This document shows, piece after piece, positions 9,056-17,846 of a DNA stretch of 52,959 nt. The translations under genes and the position numbers were made by a program. A model generated the notes under the pieces. It made no database searches, had not been told where the DNA came from, and saw only the letters and a program-made list of their open reading frames with translations. The DNA is from Syntrophales bacterium (GTDB lineage: Bacteria > Desulfobacterota > Syntrophia > Syntrophales > UBA2210), in contig JALOBE010000020.1 of assembly GCA_023228425.1 (NCBI GenBank), positions 1-52,959 on the forward strand. The letters run 5' to 3'. Within the stretch, counting starts at the first letter, position 1. Each line of letters begins with the position of its first letter.

Positions 9056-10052
9056 GATAATCCTGGTAGTGACTGTCATCGTCCTGGTTGCAGCGCTTTC
9101 GGCGGCGTCATTCCGGATGTACCGATACGCCCATAACCCCCTCAATCCCGAGATTGCCACGGTAACCATTCTTGTCCCCCGAGGAGCGACGCTCCTCCAT
9201 ATTACCGCCCTGCTGGAACAGGAGGGACTCATGCCTCACCCGAGAGCCTTCTGCTTCCTCGCCCGTTTGAAGGGTGCCCGGGACCGCATGAAGGCCGGCG
9301 AGTATGAGCTGGCCGGGCGGGCAACGCCGCTGGATGTGATCGGGAGGATGACCAGGGGCGAGGTCAAGGTGTACCGTGTCTCTGTTCCCGAGGGGTTTTC
9401 CATGTATCAGGTGGCAGAACGGTTCTCCGCTGAAGGCCTGGCTGATGTGGATGTCTTTCTGAGGCACCTGCATGACGGCGAACTCCTGTCGTCACTGGGC
9501 ATCGAAGGAGCGAGCGCCGAGGGGTACCTCTTTCCCGACACGTATCATGTGACGAGGGCAAAGGACGAGGAGGCCATTATACGTTTCATGGTGCGGCGGT
9601 TCCGGGAAGAAGTCTCGCCCGACCTGGTCCGGGAAGCGGAGACGCTGGGATTGACCCTGAACGAGTTGGTAACCCTGGCGTCCATAATTGAAAAGGAAGC
9701 GGGCTGTGAGGATGAAAAATCACTGGTTTCAGCCGTGTTCCATAACCGCCTGAAAAAAGGCATGCGCCTGCAGAGCGATCCCACCGTCATATACGGCGTC
9801 GAAGGCTTCGAGGGGAGAATCAGAAAGACTGATCTGGAGCGGGAAACGCCCTACAACACCTACCGGATACGGGGGCTGCCGCCGGGTCCTATCTGCAACC
9901 CCGGTGCATCGTCGATTCTGGCGGCCCTGAACCCCGCGCCTGTTGATTATCTTTACTTTGTCTCGAGAAATGATGGAAGCCATCAATTTTCATCAAATCT
10001 GTCCGATCACAATGCCGCTGTTATAAAATACCAGATTAAAAGACAAAAATAA
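9042..10052 (+). CDS. mltG: endolytic murein transglycosylase MltG
   Basis: 336 residues, the usual size for MltG/YceG. One N-terminal membrane helix (about 5-23) anchors a periplasmic enzyme that cuts nascent glycan strands and so sets chain length. The catalytic Glu lies in the SIIEKEAG block (Glu217 or Glu219, matching E. coli Glu218). Downstream family blocks VFHNRLKKGMRLQSDPTVIYG-like and TPYNTYRIRGLPPGPICNPG are intact. Its position next to the cell wall cluster fits, and an independent promoter for mraZ begins ten bases after its stop. Confidence 0.95.
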   Translation: MKILRIILVVTVIVLVAALSAASFRMYRYAHNPLNPEIATVTILVPRGATLLHITALLEQEGLMPHPRAFCFLARLKGARDRMKAGEYELAGRATPLDVIGRMTRGEVKVYRVSVPEGFSMYQVAERFSAEGLADVDVFLRHLHDGELLSSLGIEGASAEGYLFPDTYHVTRAKDEEAIIRFMVRRFREEVSPDLVREAETLGLTLNELVTLASIIEKEAGCEDEKSLVSAVFHNRLKKGMRLQSDPTVIYGVEGFEGRIRKTDLERETPYNTYRIRGLPPGPICNPGASSILAALNPAPVDYLYFVSRNDGSHQFSSNLSDHNAAVIKYQIKRQK

Positions 10053-10061
10053 CTTTTTTGC

Positions 10062-10090
10062 TTGACAAAGGTCAGGGGCCCCTCTATATT
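10062..10090 (+). promoter_or_regulatory. sigma-70 promoter of the mraZ/dcw operon
   Basis: TTGACA (10062-10067), a 17-base spacer and TATATT (10085-10090). The start point would fall near 10097, immediately before the MraZ boxes. This is the likely main promoter of the 17-kb division and cell wall operon. Confidence 0.85.
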
Positions 10091-10100
10091 TCGCCTTAAG

Positions 10101-10130
10101 TGGAGGAATGTGGATGGATGTGGAGGGAAT
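10101..10130 (+). promoter_or_regulatory. MraZ-binding boxes (three TGGA direct repeats, 10-bp period)
   Basis: TGGAG, TGGAT and TGGAG begin at 10101, 10111 and 10121, exactly one helical turn apart. MraZ is known to bind short TGG-type direct repeats separated by five bases upstream of its own operon. Here the repeats sit downstream of the promoter and contain the ribosome site and start codon of mraZ itself, so autoregulation could act by blocking promoter clearance. Confidence 0.75.
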
Positions 10131-10584
10131 GAAGTCCCTGTCTGTTTTCAGAGGACGACACTATCACAACATTGACGAGAAGGGGAGGATCATCTTCCCG
10201 GCGAAGCTCTATGACGTCTTCGCGGAGCACTATGACAACCGCCTGGTCATTACGAGCTGGGACGGTTACCTGCTCGTGTTTCCCTATCCCGAGTGGGCCG
10301 CCATAGAAGAAAAAATGTTCCGCCAGTCGCTTATCAGGAAAGAAGTGCGTGAATTTCAGCGACTCTTCATGTCCGGGGCGGTTGACTGCACCTTCGATTC
10401 CCAGCGACGAATCCTGATTCCTCCTTCACTGAGGCGGGATGCCGGCCTCGATAAGGAAATCGTCACGGCCGGAATGGGGCGGAGCATCGAAATATGGGAC
10501 AAGGGACGCTTTGAGGCCGCCCTGGACAAGACGAGCAGAAACGTTGAGGTCTACAGCGAGTATATTGCCGACCTGGGAATATAG
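10114..10584 (+). CDS. mraZ: transcriptional regulator MraZ (AbrB-like fold)
   Basis: 156 residues from the ATG at 10114, chosen because GGAGG (10102-10106) lies seven bases upstream; in-frame ATGs at 10108 and 10129 are alternatives. MraZ is a ring-forming DNA-binding repressor of the dcw cluster. Two SpoVT/AbrB-type halves are seen: FRGRHYHNIDEKGRIIFPAK at the start and VDCTFDSQRRILIPPSLRRD in the second half, each with the DxxGRI/DxQRRI turn. It is the first gene of the operon and its coding start lies inside its own predicted binding boxes. Confidence 0.94.
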   Translation: MDVEGMKSLSVFRGRHYHNIDEKGRIIFPAKLYDVFAEHYDNRLVITSWDGYLLVFPYPEWAAIEEKMFRQSLIRKEVREFQRLFMSGAVDCTFDSQRRILIPPSLRRDAGLDKEIVTAGMGRSIEIWDKGRFEAALDKTSRNVEVYSEYIADLGI

Positions 10585-10586
10585 TG

Positions 10587-11525
10587 ATGGGTGGAACCTT
10601 CCACAGAGCCGCCATGGTGGACAAGGCGGTGGAATCACTCATGGTGAAGCCTGGTGGAATCTACGTGGACGGAACCCTCGGGGGAGGCGGACACGCCGGG
10701 GAAATTTTGAGGAGGTCGGCCCCTGACGGAATTCTGATCGGCATTGACCGCGATGACGAGGCTCTCGATGAATCCCGGAGGGTTCTTGCGTCCTTCGGCG
10801 AACGGGCGGTTCTGATGAAAGGTAATTTTTCCAGAATAAAGGAAATAATTGCCCGATCGGTCCCTGCCGGGGTGGATGGAATCCTGCTGGATCTCGGGGT
10901 TTCTTCTCACCAGCTTGTTACGGCTTCACGGGGATTCAGCTTCAGCCTCGACGGTCCTCTGGACATGCGCATGAATGGACAGGATTCGTTTACCGCCGGT
11001 GATCTTGTCAATACCTGTCCGGAAGAACGGCTGAAGGAGATAATCAGGGAATACGGCGAGGAGAAACAGGCAGGCCGGATCGCCCGCGCTATTGTCGAGG
11101 CCAGGCGTCGCTCCCCCATTACCACCACAGGCCAATGTGCCGCGTTGGTTTCGAAGGCGCTGGGATCACGGGCGCGGACAGCGAAGATCCATCCCGCCAC
11201 GAAAACCTTCCAGGCTCTTCGAATCGCCGTGAATAAGGAGTTGGAAAATCTCGAGGCCGCTGTCAGGGGCGGCATAGAGATGTTGAAACCGGGTGGGCGG
11301 TTTACGGTCATTTCATTTCATTCTTTAGAAGACAGGATCGTCAAGAACCTTTTCCGGGAAGCCGCGACGGAATGCAGTTGCCCACCCCATTTCCCCCTGT
11401 GTGTGTGCCGGAAGAAGAAAACTGTCACCGTCATTACCGGGCGTCCTGTCAGGCCTGACCCGGGTGAAACGGAGCAGAACCCCAGGGCCAGGAGCGCCCG
11501 GTTGCGAACGGTTGAAAAGGTATGA
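10587..11525 (+). CDS. rsmH: 16S rRNA (cytosine1402-N4)-methyltransferase RsmH
   Basis: 312 residues. Makes m4C1402 in the ribosomal P site using S-adenosylmethionine. Motifs: SAM-binding YVDGTLGGGGHAGEI, DRDDEALDES, and the catalytic-region block LLDLGVSSHQL with RGFSFSLDGPLDMRM; the C-terminal part shows TKTFQALRIAVNKELENLE and FTVISFHSLEDRIVK. The mraZ stop is TAG and the next bases read GTGATG, so either GTG (10584, overlapping the stop) or ATG (10587) may be used. Second gene of the dcw operon as in most bacteria. Confidence 0.95.
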   Translation: MGGTFHRAAMVDKAVESLMVKPGGIYVDGTLGGGGHAGEILRRSAPDGILIGIDRDDEALDESRRVLASFGERAVLMKGNFSRIKEIIARSVPAGVDGILLDLGVSSHQLVTASRGFSFSLDGPLDMRMNGQDSFTAGDLVNTCPEERLKEIIREYGEEKQAGRIARAIVEARRRSPITTTGQCAALVSKALGSRARTAKIHPATKTFQALRIAVNKELENLEAAVRGGIEMLKPGGRFTVISFHSLEDRIVKNLFREAATECSCPPHFPLCVCRKKKTVTVITGRPVRPDPGETEQNPRARSARLRTVEKV

Positions 11526-11528
11526 ACC

Positions 11529-11825
11529 ATGGCAGGGTTCGCCGATAAACAGCGGGGGGAACACCGGTTTTCCCATATTGTCGTCGGCGTTGTGATGATC
11601 ATGCTAGCGGCCCTGATCTACGTGTGGGTTCAGGTGAACATCACGAAAGTCAACTACGCCATAGCCCGGGAAATGAACAGGCAGGAAAAGCTGCTCGAAG
11701 AAACGAGGCAGCTGAAAATAGAGGTTGAAACGCTCGAGTCGCCGAGGCGTATCGAGGGCATCGCGAGGGAGACGCTGAAAATGCGGTATCCTGAAACAAG
11801 CCAGGTGGTGATCCTCCATGACTAA
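11529..11825 (+). CDS. ftsL: cell division protein FtsL-like
   Basis: 98 residues with one membrane helix (about 16-37) and a periplasmic coiled coil (about 42-80, heptads such as EKLLEETRQLKIEVETLES), which is the whole architecture of FtsL. FtsL joins FtsB and FtsQ and activates FtsW-FtsI septal synthesis. Sequence similarity in this family is low, so the call rests on topology and on position between rsmH and ftsI. It overlaps ftsI by eight bases. No ftsB is seen in the window. Confidence 0.85.
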   Translation: MAGFADKQRGEHRFSHIVVGVVMIMLAALIYVWVQVNITKVNYAIAREMNRQEKLLEETRQLKIEVETLESPRRIEGIARETLKMRYPETSQVVILHD

Positions 11826-13818
11826 AAAAGCACGAAAATGGCTTCGATTCAGGGTTGCCGTCCTGATGGTCCTGTTCCTGGTCCTCTTTGTGGGGCTCCT
11901 GTCCAGGGCTCTTCACCTGCAGATTATTTCCGGAGACGATCTCAAGGGGTTGGCCGACCGGCAGCACACCCGTAACCTGGTAGTCCGGCAGGAGAGAAAA
12001 ATGATTCTTGACCGGAACGGGCAGAAGCTTGCCGCCACGATCCGTGTCGATTCCATCTATGCCGACCCTTCAAAAATCTCCGATACTGAAAATACCGCCG
12101 CCCGGTTGGCAGGAATCCTCGAAGCAGACAGGAACAAGATCCGAACATTGCTTTCACGGCGTAGCAGTTTTGTCTGGATAGCCCGGCGGGTGTCGCCGGA
12201 CCAGAAGCAACGGGTACAGGACCTGGCCATCGAGGGTATTTACACCATTCCCGAACCGCAACGATTTTATCCGCACCGGGAACTGGCCTGCCATATCATC
12301 GGTTTCGCGGGTCTTGACTCGCAGGGGCTGGAAGGCCTTGAACTTCAGTATGACGGCGCTCTCAAAAGCGTCCCCCGGCGCTTCCTCTGGAGCCGAGACG
12401 CGAAGGGTACGAGCATTTACCGTGAGAATGGCGCCGACACCATGATGGTCAACGAGGACGGCGGTGCCGATCTGGTCCTCACCATTGACAGCAAAATACA
12501 GAATCTCGTGGAGCGGGAACTGCAGGAAGCGGTTCACCAGACAGACTCCGCAAGCGGTATGGTCATCGTTATGGACGTCCGAACGGGAGAGATCCTGGCC
12601 ATGGCCAACGCGCCTTCTTACAACCTCAATACTTTTGGAAACTACACGGCCGATGTCCGGAGAAACCGTGCCGTCACGGATACCTTCGAGCCCGGATCCA
12701 TCTTCAAGCCATTCGTGATAGCCGCCGCCCTGGAAGAAGGGGTCCTGTCCGAGAAGGATTCCATATATTGTGAAAACGGAACCTATGTTATCGGGGGAAG
12801 GACCATCCATGAAGCTCAACTGAAAAAGTTCGGGTATCTGAGTGCCGGTGAAATAGTCAAGTTCTCAAGCAATATAGGAACTGTGAAAATTTCCGAAAAA
12901 CTGGGGAAGGATACGCTCCACCGATACCTTGCCTCCTTCGGATTCGGTACACGGACCGGCGTAGATCTACCCGGTGAGGTGGGGGGAATCATGCGCGGCT
13001 CCCAGGAATGGAGAGCAGTTGACTTCGCTACCATTTCCTTCGGACAGGGCATTTCTGTAACGGGGATTCAGCTCGCGGCAGCCATGTCCGCCATAGCGAA
13101 CAACGGTGTTCTCATGAAACCCTACATCGTGAAAGCCATGGTTGACGGTGACGGCACAATAGTGCGGGAATTTCATCCCACGCCGGTTCGACAGGTGGTT
13201 TCGCCCCTTACCGCCCGCAGGATGACGGCGATGATGACTGATGTCGTTGAAAGTGACGACGGGACCGGTCGAGCCGCCCGTGTCCGCAGCGTCGCCGTGG
13301 CGGGGAAGACGGGTACCTCCCAGAAATTTGACTTTTCGCTCCGGCAGTATTCATCGAAACAGGTGATCACGTCGTTCATCGGTTTCTTTCCCGCCGAGGA
13401 GCCGAGGATGATGGTTCTTGTCGTGCTTGATGAACCGCAGAAAAACCGTTGGGGTGGTGTGGCGGCGGCCCCCGTGTTCAGGGAGATATCGGAGAGCATC
13501 CTCACCCGGTTCAACCGGGACATTGACCTGAAGCGCCTGTCGGCGCTTCAGGTGGAGCGGGAAATGTCCATTGTCCCAGCCTCCGCCGTTCCGGTGTTTA
13601 ACGAACGGGTCAATTCCTTCAATCAGCCCGCTCATGAACAGTTCTTCCCCGATTTTACGGGCCTGTCGCTGCGGGAAGTGTTGCAGGCGGGACAGGACCT
13701 GGGAATCGATATCAGGGTCACCGGAAGCGGCTGGGCGGTAAACCAGAAGGAACAGATGCCGTCGCATTCAAAAGGCAGGCCCCTGTGCCATGTCTTCTTC
13801 AGTGACTCTATCAGGTGA
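11818..13818 (+). CDS. ftsI: septal peptidoglycan transpeptidase FtsI (PBP3 type) with C-terminal PASTA domain
   Basis: 666 residues. Class B penicillin-binding protein that crosslinks septal murein with FtsW. N-terminal helix about 14-34, pedestal domain, and transpeptidase motifs SIFK (Ser294-Lys297), SSN (350-352) and KTG (497-499). The tail from about 605 is a PASTA domain (FPDFTGLSLREVLQAGQDLG). The PASTA extension makes it longer than E. coli FtsI (588); such tails occur in Gram-positive and several deltaproteobacterial homologues. Confidence 0.95.
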   Translation: MTKKARKWLRFRVAVLMVLFLVLFVGLLSRALHLQIISGDDLKGLADRQHTRNLVVRQERKMILDRNGQKLAATIRVDSIYADPSKISDTENTAARLAGILEADRNKIRTLLSRRSSFVWIARRVSPDQKQRVQDLAIEGIYTIPEPQRFYPHRELACHIIGFAGLDSQGLEGLELQYDGALKSVPRRFLWSRDAKGTSIYRENGADTMMVNEDGGADLVLTIDSKIQNLVERELQEAVHQTDSASGMVIVMDVRTGEILAMANAPSYNLNTFGNYTADVRRNRAVTDTFEPGSIFKPFVIAAALEEGVLSEKDSIYCENGTYVIGGRTIHEAQLKKFGYLSAGEIVKFSSNIGTVKISEKLGKDTLHRYLASFGFGTRTGVDLPGEVGGIMRGSQEWRAVDFATISFGQGISVTGIQLAAAMSAIANNGVLMKPYIVKAMVDGDGTIVREFHPTPVRQVVSPLTARRMTAMMTDVVESDDGTGRAARVRSVAVAGKTGTSQKFDFSLRQYSSKQVITSFIGFFPAEEPRMMVLVVLDEPQKNRWGGVAAAPVFREISESILTRFNRDIDLKRLSALQVEREMSIVPASAVPVFNERVNSFNQPAHEQFFPDFTGLSLREVLQAGQDLGIDIRVTGSGWAVNQKEQMPSHSKGRPLCHVFFSDSIR

Positions 13819-13833
13819 GGGGAGTGGGATTAC

Positions 13834-15345
13834 ATGGAACTGGCGCGGGTCCTGGCAGGCCTTCCCGTCATTGCTGTCGCGGGTGACCTTTCAAGAGACG
13901 TCACTCAAATCTGCTATGATTCCAGGCGATGTTCGGCAGGCGCGCTTTTCGTCGCCCTTCGCGGCCTCCTTTACGACGGCCATGAGTATGTGTCCGAAGC
14001 CCTGGAAAAGGGTGCCCGCTGCGTTGTTCATGAAAAGGACATTCCCCATTACCGGGGTGTGACCACTGTGCGGGTGGCCGACAGCAGGCGTGCTCTCAGT
14101 ACCCTGGCTGCAAATTTTCACGGCCGGCCGTCAAAGCGTCTCTTCGTAACCGGCATAACGGGAACGAACGGCAAAACGACGATCACCTGTCTTCTGGAGT
14201 CCATTTTGAAGGCCGCGGGCATCAAGGCGGGTATCATCGGGACCATCAGCTGCCGGTACAACGACGTTGAACTCGTTTCGACCCATACGACGCCTGAATC
14301 ACCGGATCTCCAACACATGCTCGAAACCATGGCTGACGCGGGAGTCAGCCATGTGGTCATGGAGGTGTCCTCCCATGCCGTCGACCGTGACCGGGTTGCC
14401 GACGTCGATTTTCAGCGGGGGGTTTTTACGAATCTTTCAAGCGAACATCTGGACTACCATGGTTCGATGGAGGCTTATTTTTCCGTAAAAAAACGTTTTT
14501 TCACGGAGCTGCTCAAAAAGAACCCTGCCGTGGTCAACAGTGATGATCACTGGGGACGGCGCCTGGCCGCCGAGATCGAGAATCCGCTGGTTACCTACGG
14601 CATCGACGGCGACCGGGATGTGAAGACCACGGCATATTCTCTGACCATGGACGGTATGACGGCCGTCGTACAGAGTCCCCGGGGGAGCATCTCTCTTTCC
14701 TCGAAGCTCACGGGGATGTTCAATCTCTCCAACGTGCTGGCGGCGGTCGCCCTGGCGATTACCCTCGATATACCGTCGTCTTCCATAGTCGCGGGGATAG
14801 AGAATGCCGCGGTTATTCCCGGTCGGCTCGAACGGGTTCCTTCGAGGGAACTGTCCGTTTTTGTTGATTACGCCCACACCGAGGACGGTCTGCGCAATGT
14901 CCTGGCGACCCTGCGGGCCTTTGAGCACAGCCGGCTCATCACCGTGTTCGGTTGCGGAGGAGACCGGGACCGGACGAAGCGCCCCCTCATGGGACGGACC
15001 GCCGTCGAACTGAGTGATTGCACGGTCATTACATCCGACAATCCACGGGATGAGAACCCTGCTGCTATCATTCGTGAAATCGAGGCAGGCATCAACGGAT
15101 CGACGGTGCGTAAAGCGACACCATCCGACCCGGTCGTCGCTGAAGGAAAGGAATACAGGATTATCGAGGATCGAAGCGAGGCCATTGCCTGGGCTATAGC
15201 TGCCGCGGTACCCGGAGACATTGTGCTTATCGCGGGTAAAGGCCACGAGGAGTACCAGATCATCGGCAACAAAAGGATCCCCTTTGACGACAGGCGGGTT
15301 GCCGTACAGTGTCTCAGGGCACGGGGAGCGGGGAGCGAATCGTGA
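13834..15345 (+). CDS. murE: UDP-MurNAc-L-Ala-D-Glu:meso-diaminopimelate ligase
   Basis: 503 residues. Adds the third stem-peptide residue in the cytoplasm. ATP loop GTNGKTT (110-116); Mur ligase centre with SSEHLDYHGSMEAYFSVKKRFF; C-terminal domain with the DNPR motif (402-405) followed by DENP. DNPR marks specificity for meso-diaminopimelate over lysine, so the peptidoglycan is the DAP type expected of a diderm. A GGGGAG site lies nine bases before the ATG. Confidence 0.97.
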   Translation: MELARVLAGLPVIAVAGDLSRDVTQICYDSRRCSAGALFVALRGLLYDGHEYVSEALEKGARCVVHEKDIPHYRGVTTVRVADSRRALSTLAANFHGRPSKRLFVTGITGTNGKTTITCLLESILKAAGIKAGIIGTISCRYNDVELVSTHTTPESPDLQHMLETMADAGVSHVVMEVSSHAVDRDRVADVDFQRGVFTNLSSEHLDYHGSMEAYFSVKKRFFTELLKKNPAVVNSDDHWGRRLAAEIENPLVTYGIDGDRDVKTTAYSLTMDGMTAVVQSPRGSISLSSKLTGMFNLSNVLAAVALAITLDIPSSSIVAGIENAAVIPGRLERVPSRELSVFVDYAHTEDGLRNVLATLRAFEHSRLITVFGCGGDRDRTKRPLMGRTAVELSDCTVITSDNPRDENPAAIIREIEAGINGSTVRKATPSDPVVAEGKEYRIIEDRSEAIAWAIAAAVPGDIVLIAGKGHEEYQIIGNKRIPFDDRRVAVQCLRARGAGSES

Positions 15346-16766
15346 CGGAAACAGGTTTCACTATAACAACAGCGGACATTCTCGAAGCCACCGGAGGGAC
15401 TCTGCGGAAGACTGGACGGACCGAGTTGTGCCGGTCCTTGACCACCGATTCGAGAGACCTCCCGCCGAAAAGTCTTTTCGTCCCCATTAGGGGAACGACC
15501 TGGGACGGCCACGATTTTCTGTCCCAGGCCATCGCCGGAGGGGCCGCCGCGGTTCTCCTCGAAGAAGGCCGCGTTCCAGGGATCTCGGAGCTTGCAGGTG
15601 ACGCCACGGTCATTTCCGTCAAGGACACCGTCAGGGCCTTGGGAGACATCGCGCACTGGTGGAGGAAAGGGTTTCCAGGTTCCGTCACGGCTGTCACAGG
15701 GAGTTCAGGGAAAACAACGACCAAGGAAATGATAGCACACACGGCGTCACAATCCTTCGATATCCTTAAAAACAGGGGGAACTTCAACAACTGTATCGGC
15801 CTTCCCCTGAGCTTGCTCCAATTGCGTCCCCATCACCAGGCCGGGGTTTTTGAGCTTGCCTCGAACCGGCCCGGGGAAATCGCCCGGTTGGCCGAGATCA
15901 CCGATCCGGACGTTGCTGTCATAACCAACGTGGGCCCCGCCCACCTCCAGGGATTCGAAACGCTGGATGAGATCAGGGAAGAAAAGGGGGCGCTCTTTTC
16001 GGCGCTGAAAGTTGACGGCCTGGCCGTTATCAACCGGGACGATCCGAATATCAGGATCCTCGAAGACCGGTGGCGGGGGAAAAGTATCAGTTTCGGCATT
16101 ACCGAGCAGGCGACTGTCCGGGCCGTACACATTTTTACCCGGGGAGGCATGGGCGTCAGCTTTACTCTGAAAATCGGCGGCCTTTCCCGGGGAATCGATA
16201 TGTCCATCCTGGGAACGCACAACATCTACAACGCCCTTGCCGCCGCCGCCGCCTGCCTTGCCATGGCCGTTCCCTTTGACGAGATATGTGAAGGGCTGAC
16301 AACCTTTCAGCAGGTTCCGGGAAGGATGACCGTTACACGGCTTGCGTCGGGGGCTACCCTGATCGATGACAGTTACAACGCGAATCCCGCTTCGGTCGCG
16401 GCGGCCCTGAACACCCTTGCCGCGGCCCGGCAAAGCGGTCAGAGTGTATTCATTTTCGGTGATATGCTCGAGTTGGGGGCTCAGGCAACGCTCATGCATG
16501 AAGAGGCCGGGGGGCTCGCCGCGGCGACCGGTGTGGGTACACTTTTTCTGACGGGAGCATATGCGGGTGCCGTGGCGAAAGGTGCCCGGGAAGCCGGGAT
16601 GGCGGCGGAAAGGATTAAGGAAGTCAGCGGTCCCGACGATGTCATCTCCATCCTTCGGGGGTTGTATCGCAATGACTTGTGGATCCTGGTCAAGGGTTCA
16701 CGGGCCATGAAAATGGAGCGCTTCGTCGAGGCCATCAAGGCGGACAGAACGGGGGAGACGTCATGA
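15342..16766 (+). CDS. murF: UDP-MurNAc-tripeptide:D-Ala-D-Ala ligase
   Basis: 474 residues from a GTG at 15342 that overlaps the murE stop (GTGA); the frame is open from 15309 but the upstream part is murE coding. ATP loop GSSGKTTTKE (120-129), then NNCIGLPLSLL and the typical ASNRPGEIARLAEI in place of the more common EMGMNxPGEI. C-terminal block DDSYNANPASVAAALNTL is diagnostic. Completes the pentapeptide before transfer to undecaprenyl phosphate. Confidence 0.96.
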   Translation: MTETGFTITTADILEATGGTLRKTGRTELCRSLTTDSRDLPPKSLFVPIRGTTWDGHDFLSQAIAGGAAAVLLEEGRVPGISELAGDATVISVKDTVRALGDIAHWWRKGFPGSVTAVTGSSGKTTTKEMIAHTASQSFDILKNRGNFNNCIGLPLSLLQLRPHHQAGVFELASNRPGEIARLAEITDPDVAVITNVGPAHLQGFETLDEIREEKGALFSALKVDGLAVINRDDPNIRILEDRWRGKSISFGITEQATVRAVHIFTRGGMGVSFTLKIGGLSRGIDMSILGTHNIYNALAAAAACLAMAVPFDEICEGLTTFQQVPGRMTVTRLASGATLIDDSYNANPASVAAALNTLAAARQSGQSVFIFGDMLELGAQATLMHEEAGGLAAATGVGTLFLTGAYAGAVAKGAREAGMAAERIKEVSGPDDVISILRGLYRNDLWILVKGSRAMKMERFVEAIKADRTGETS

Positions 16767-17842
16767 TTTATCACGTGCTCTATCCCCTCAGCGATACGAT
16801 TTCTTCCTTCAATATATTTCGCTATATAACGTTTCGGACCATCTATGCCACCATTACGGCACTGGTTCTATGCTTTATGCTCGGCCCCTGGATTATCAGG
16901 AAGATGCAGACCCTCCAGATCGTGCAGCAGATCCGTTCCGATGGACCGGGGTCTCATTTTTCAAAACAGGGAACACCCACCATGGGAGGAATCCTGATCG
17001 TTTTTTCCGTGGTGGTCTCGACCCTTCTGTGGGCCAGGCTCAACGTGGACTACATCTGGATGGTCATCATCATTACCGTCGGCTTCGGGCTCATCGGATT
17101 CGTCGACGATTATCGCAAGCTGTCCCGTCGGGACAGTCGGGGATTGCCCGGGAGAACACGTCTTCTGCTGGAGTTTGTCATCGCCTTCACCGTCAGCTGC
17201 CTGCTCTTCCTCAAGCCGGGCTTCAATTCAACGGTGATGATCCCCTTTTTCAAGACGATCATGCCTGATCTTCATTGGTTTTACGTGATCTTTTCCACCT
17301 TCATCATCGTGGGGGCGGCCAATGCCGTGAACCTGACCGACGGACTTGACGGCCTGGCTATCGGTCCCGCCACGATCTGTTTCGGGACCTACCTTCTTTT
17401 CGCCTATTTCGCGGGCAATATAAAGATAGCCGACTATCTTCAGACACCTTACGTGGCGGGTGTGGGGGAACTCACGGTTTTCTGCGGTGCCATGGTGGGA
17501 GCCGGACTGGGCTTCCTCTGGTACAACACCTATCCCGCCCAGATATTCATGGGCGATGTGGGTTCGCTTTCGCTGGGAGGCGCCCTCGGAACCGTGGCGG
17601 TGCTGACGAAGCAGGAAATCGTCCTGGTCATCGTGGGCGGTATTTTTGTGGTGGAAACGATCTCTGTCATATTCCAGGTCGGGTGGTTCAGGGTCTCCAA
17701 TGGAAAGCGAATTTTCCGCATGGCACCCATCCACCATCATTTTGAACTGAAGGGGTGGCCCGAACCGAAGGTGATTGTCCGGTTCTGGCTCATATCCATT
17801 ATTCTGGCGCTTCTTGCCATCAGCACCCTGAAGATCAGGTGA
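16763..17842 (+). CDS. mraY: phospho-MurNAc-pentapeptide translocase MraY
   Basis: 359 residues, almost exactly the E. coli length (360). Integral membrane enzyme with ten predicted helices that makes lipid I. Asp115-Asp116 (FVDDYRK) match the E. coli catalytic aspartates in position; the NAVNLTDGLDGLA, FMGDVGSLSLGG and APIHHHFELKGW blocks are intact. The ATG overlaps the murF stop (ATGA). Confidence 0.97.
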   Translation: MIYHVLYPLSDTISSFNIFRYITFRTIYATITALVLCFMLGPWIIRKMQTLQIVQQIRSDGPGSHFSKQGTPTMGGILIVFSVVVSTLLWARLNVDYIWMVIIITVGFGLIGFVDDYRKLSRRDSRGLPGRTRLLLEFVIAFTVSCLLFLKPGFNSTVMIPFFKTIMPDLHWFYVIFSTFIIVGAANAVNLTDGLDGLAIGPATICFGTYLLFAYFAGNIKIADYLQTPYVAGVGELTVFCGAMVGAGLGFLWYNTYPAQIFMGDVGSLSLGGALGTVAVLTKQEIVLVIVGGIFVVETISVIFQVGWFRVSNGKRIFRMAPIHHHFELKGWPEPKVIVRFWLISIILALLAISTLKIR

Positions 17843-17846
17843 CGGG

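Noticed and set aside
14437..15246. Long open frame (269 codons, minus) opposite murE
   Set aside because: It lies fully antisense to a clear Mur ligase, has no domain and reflects high GC content. The same holds for 20266-21549 opposite murG and the other long antisense frames in the dcw cluster.
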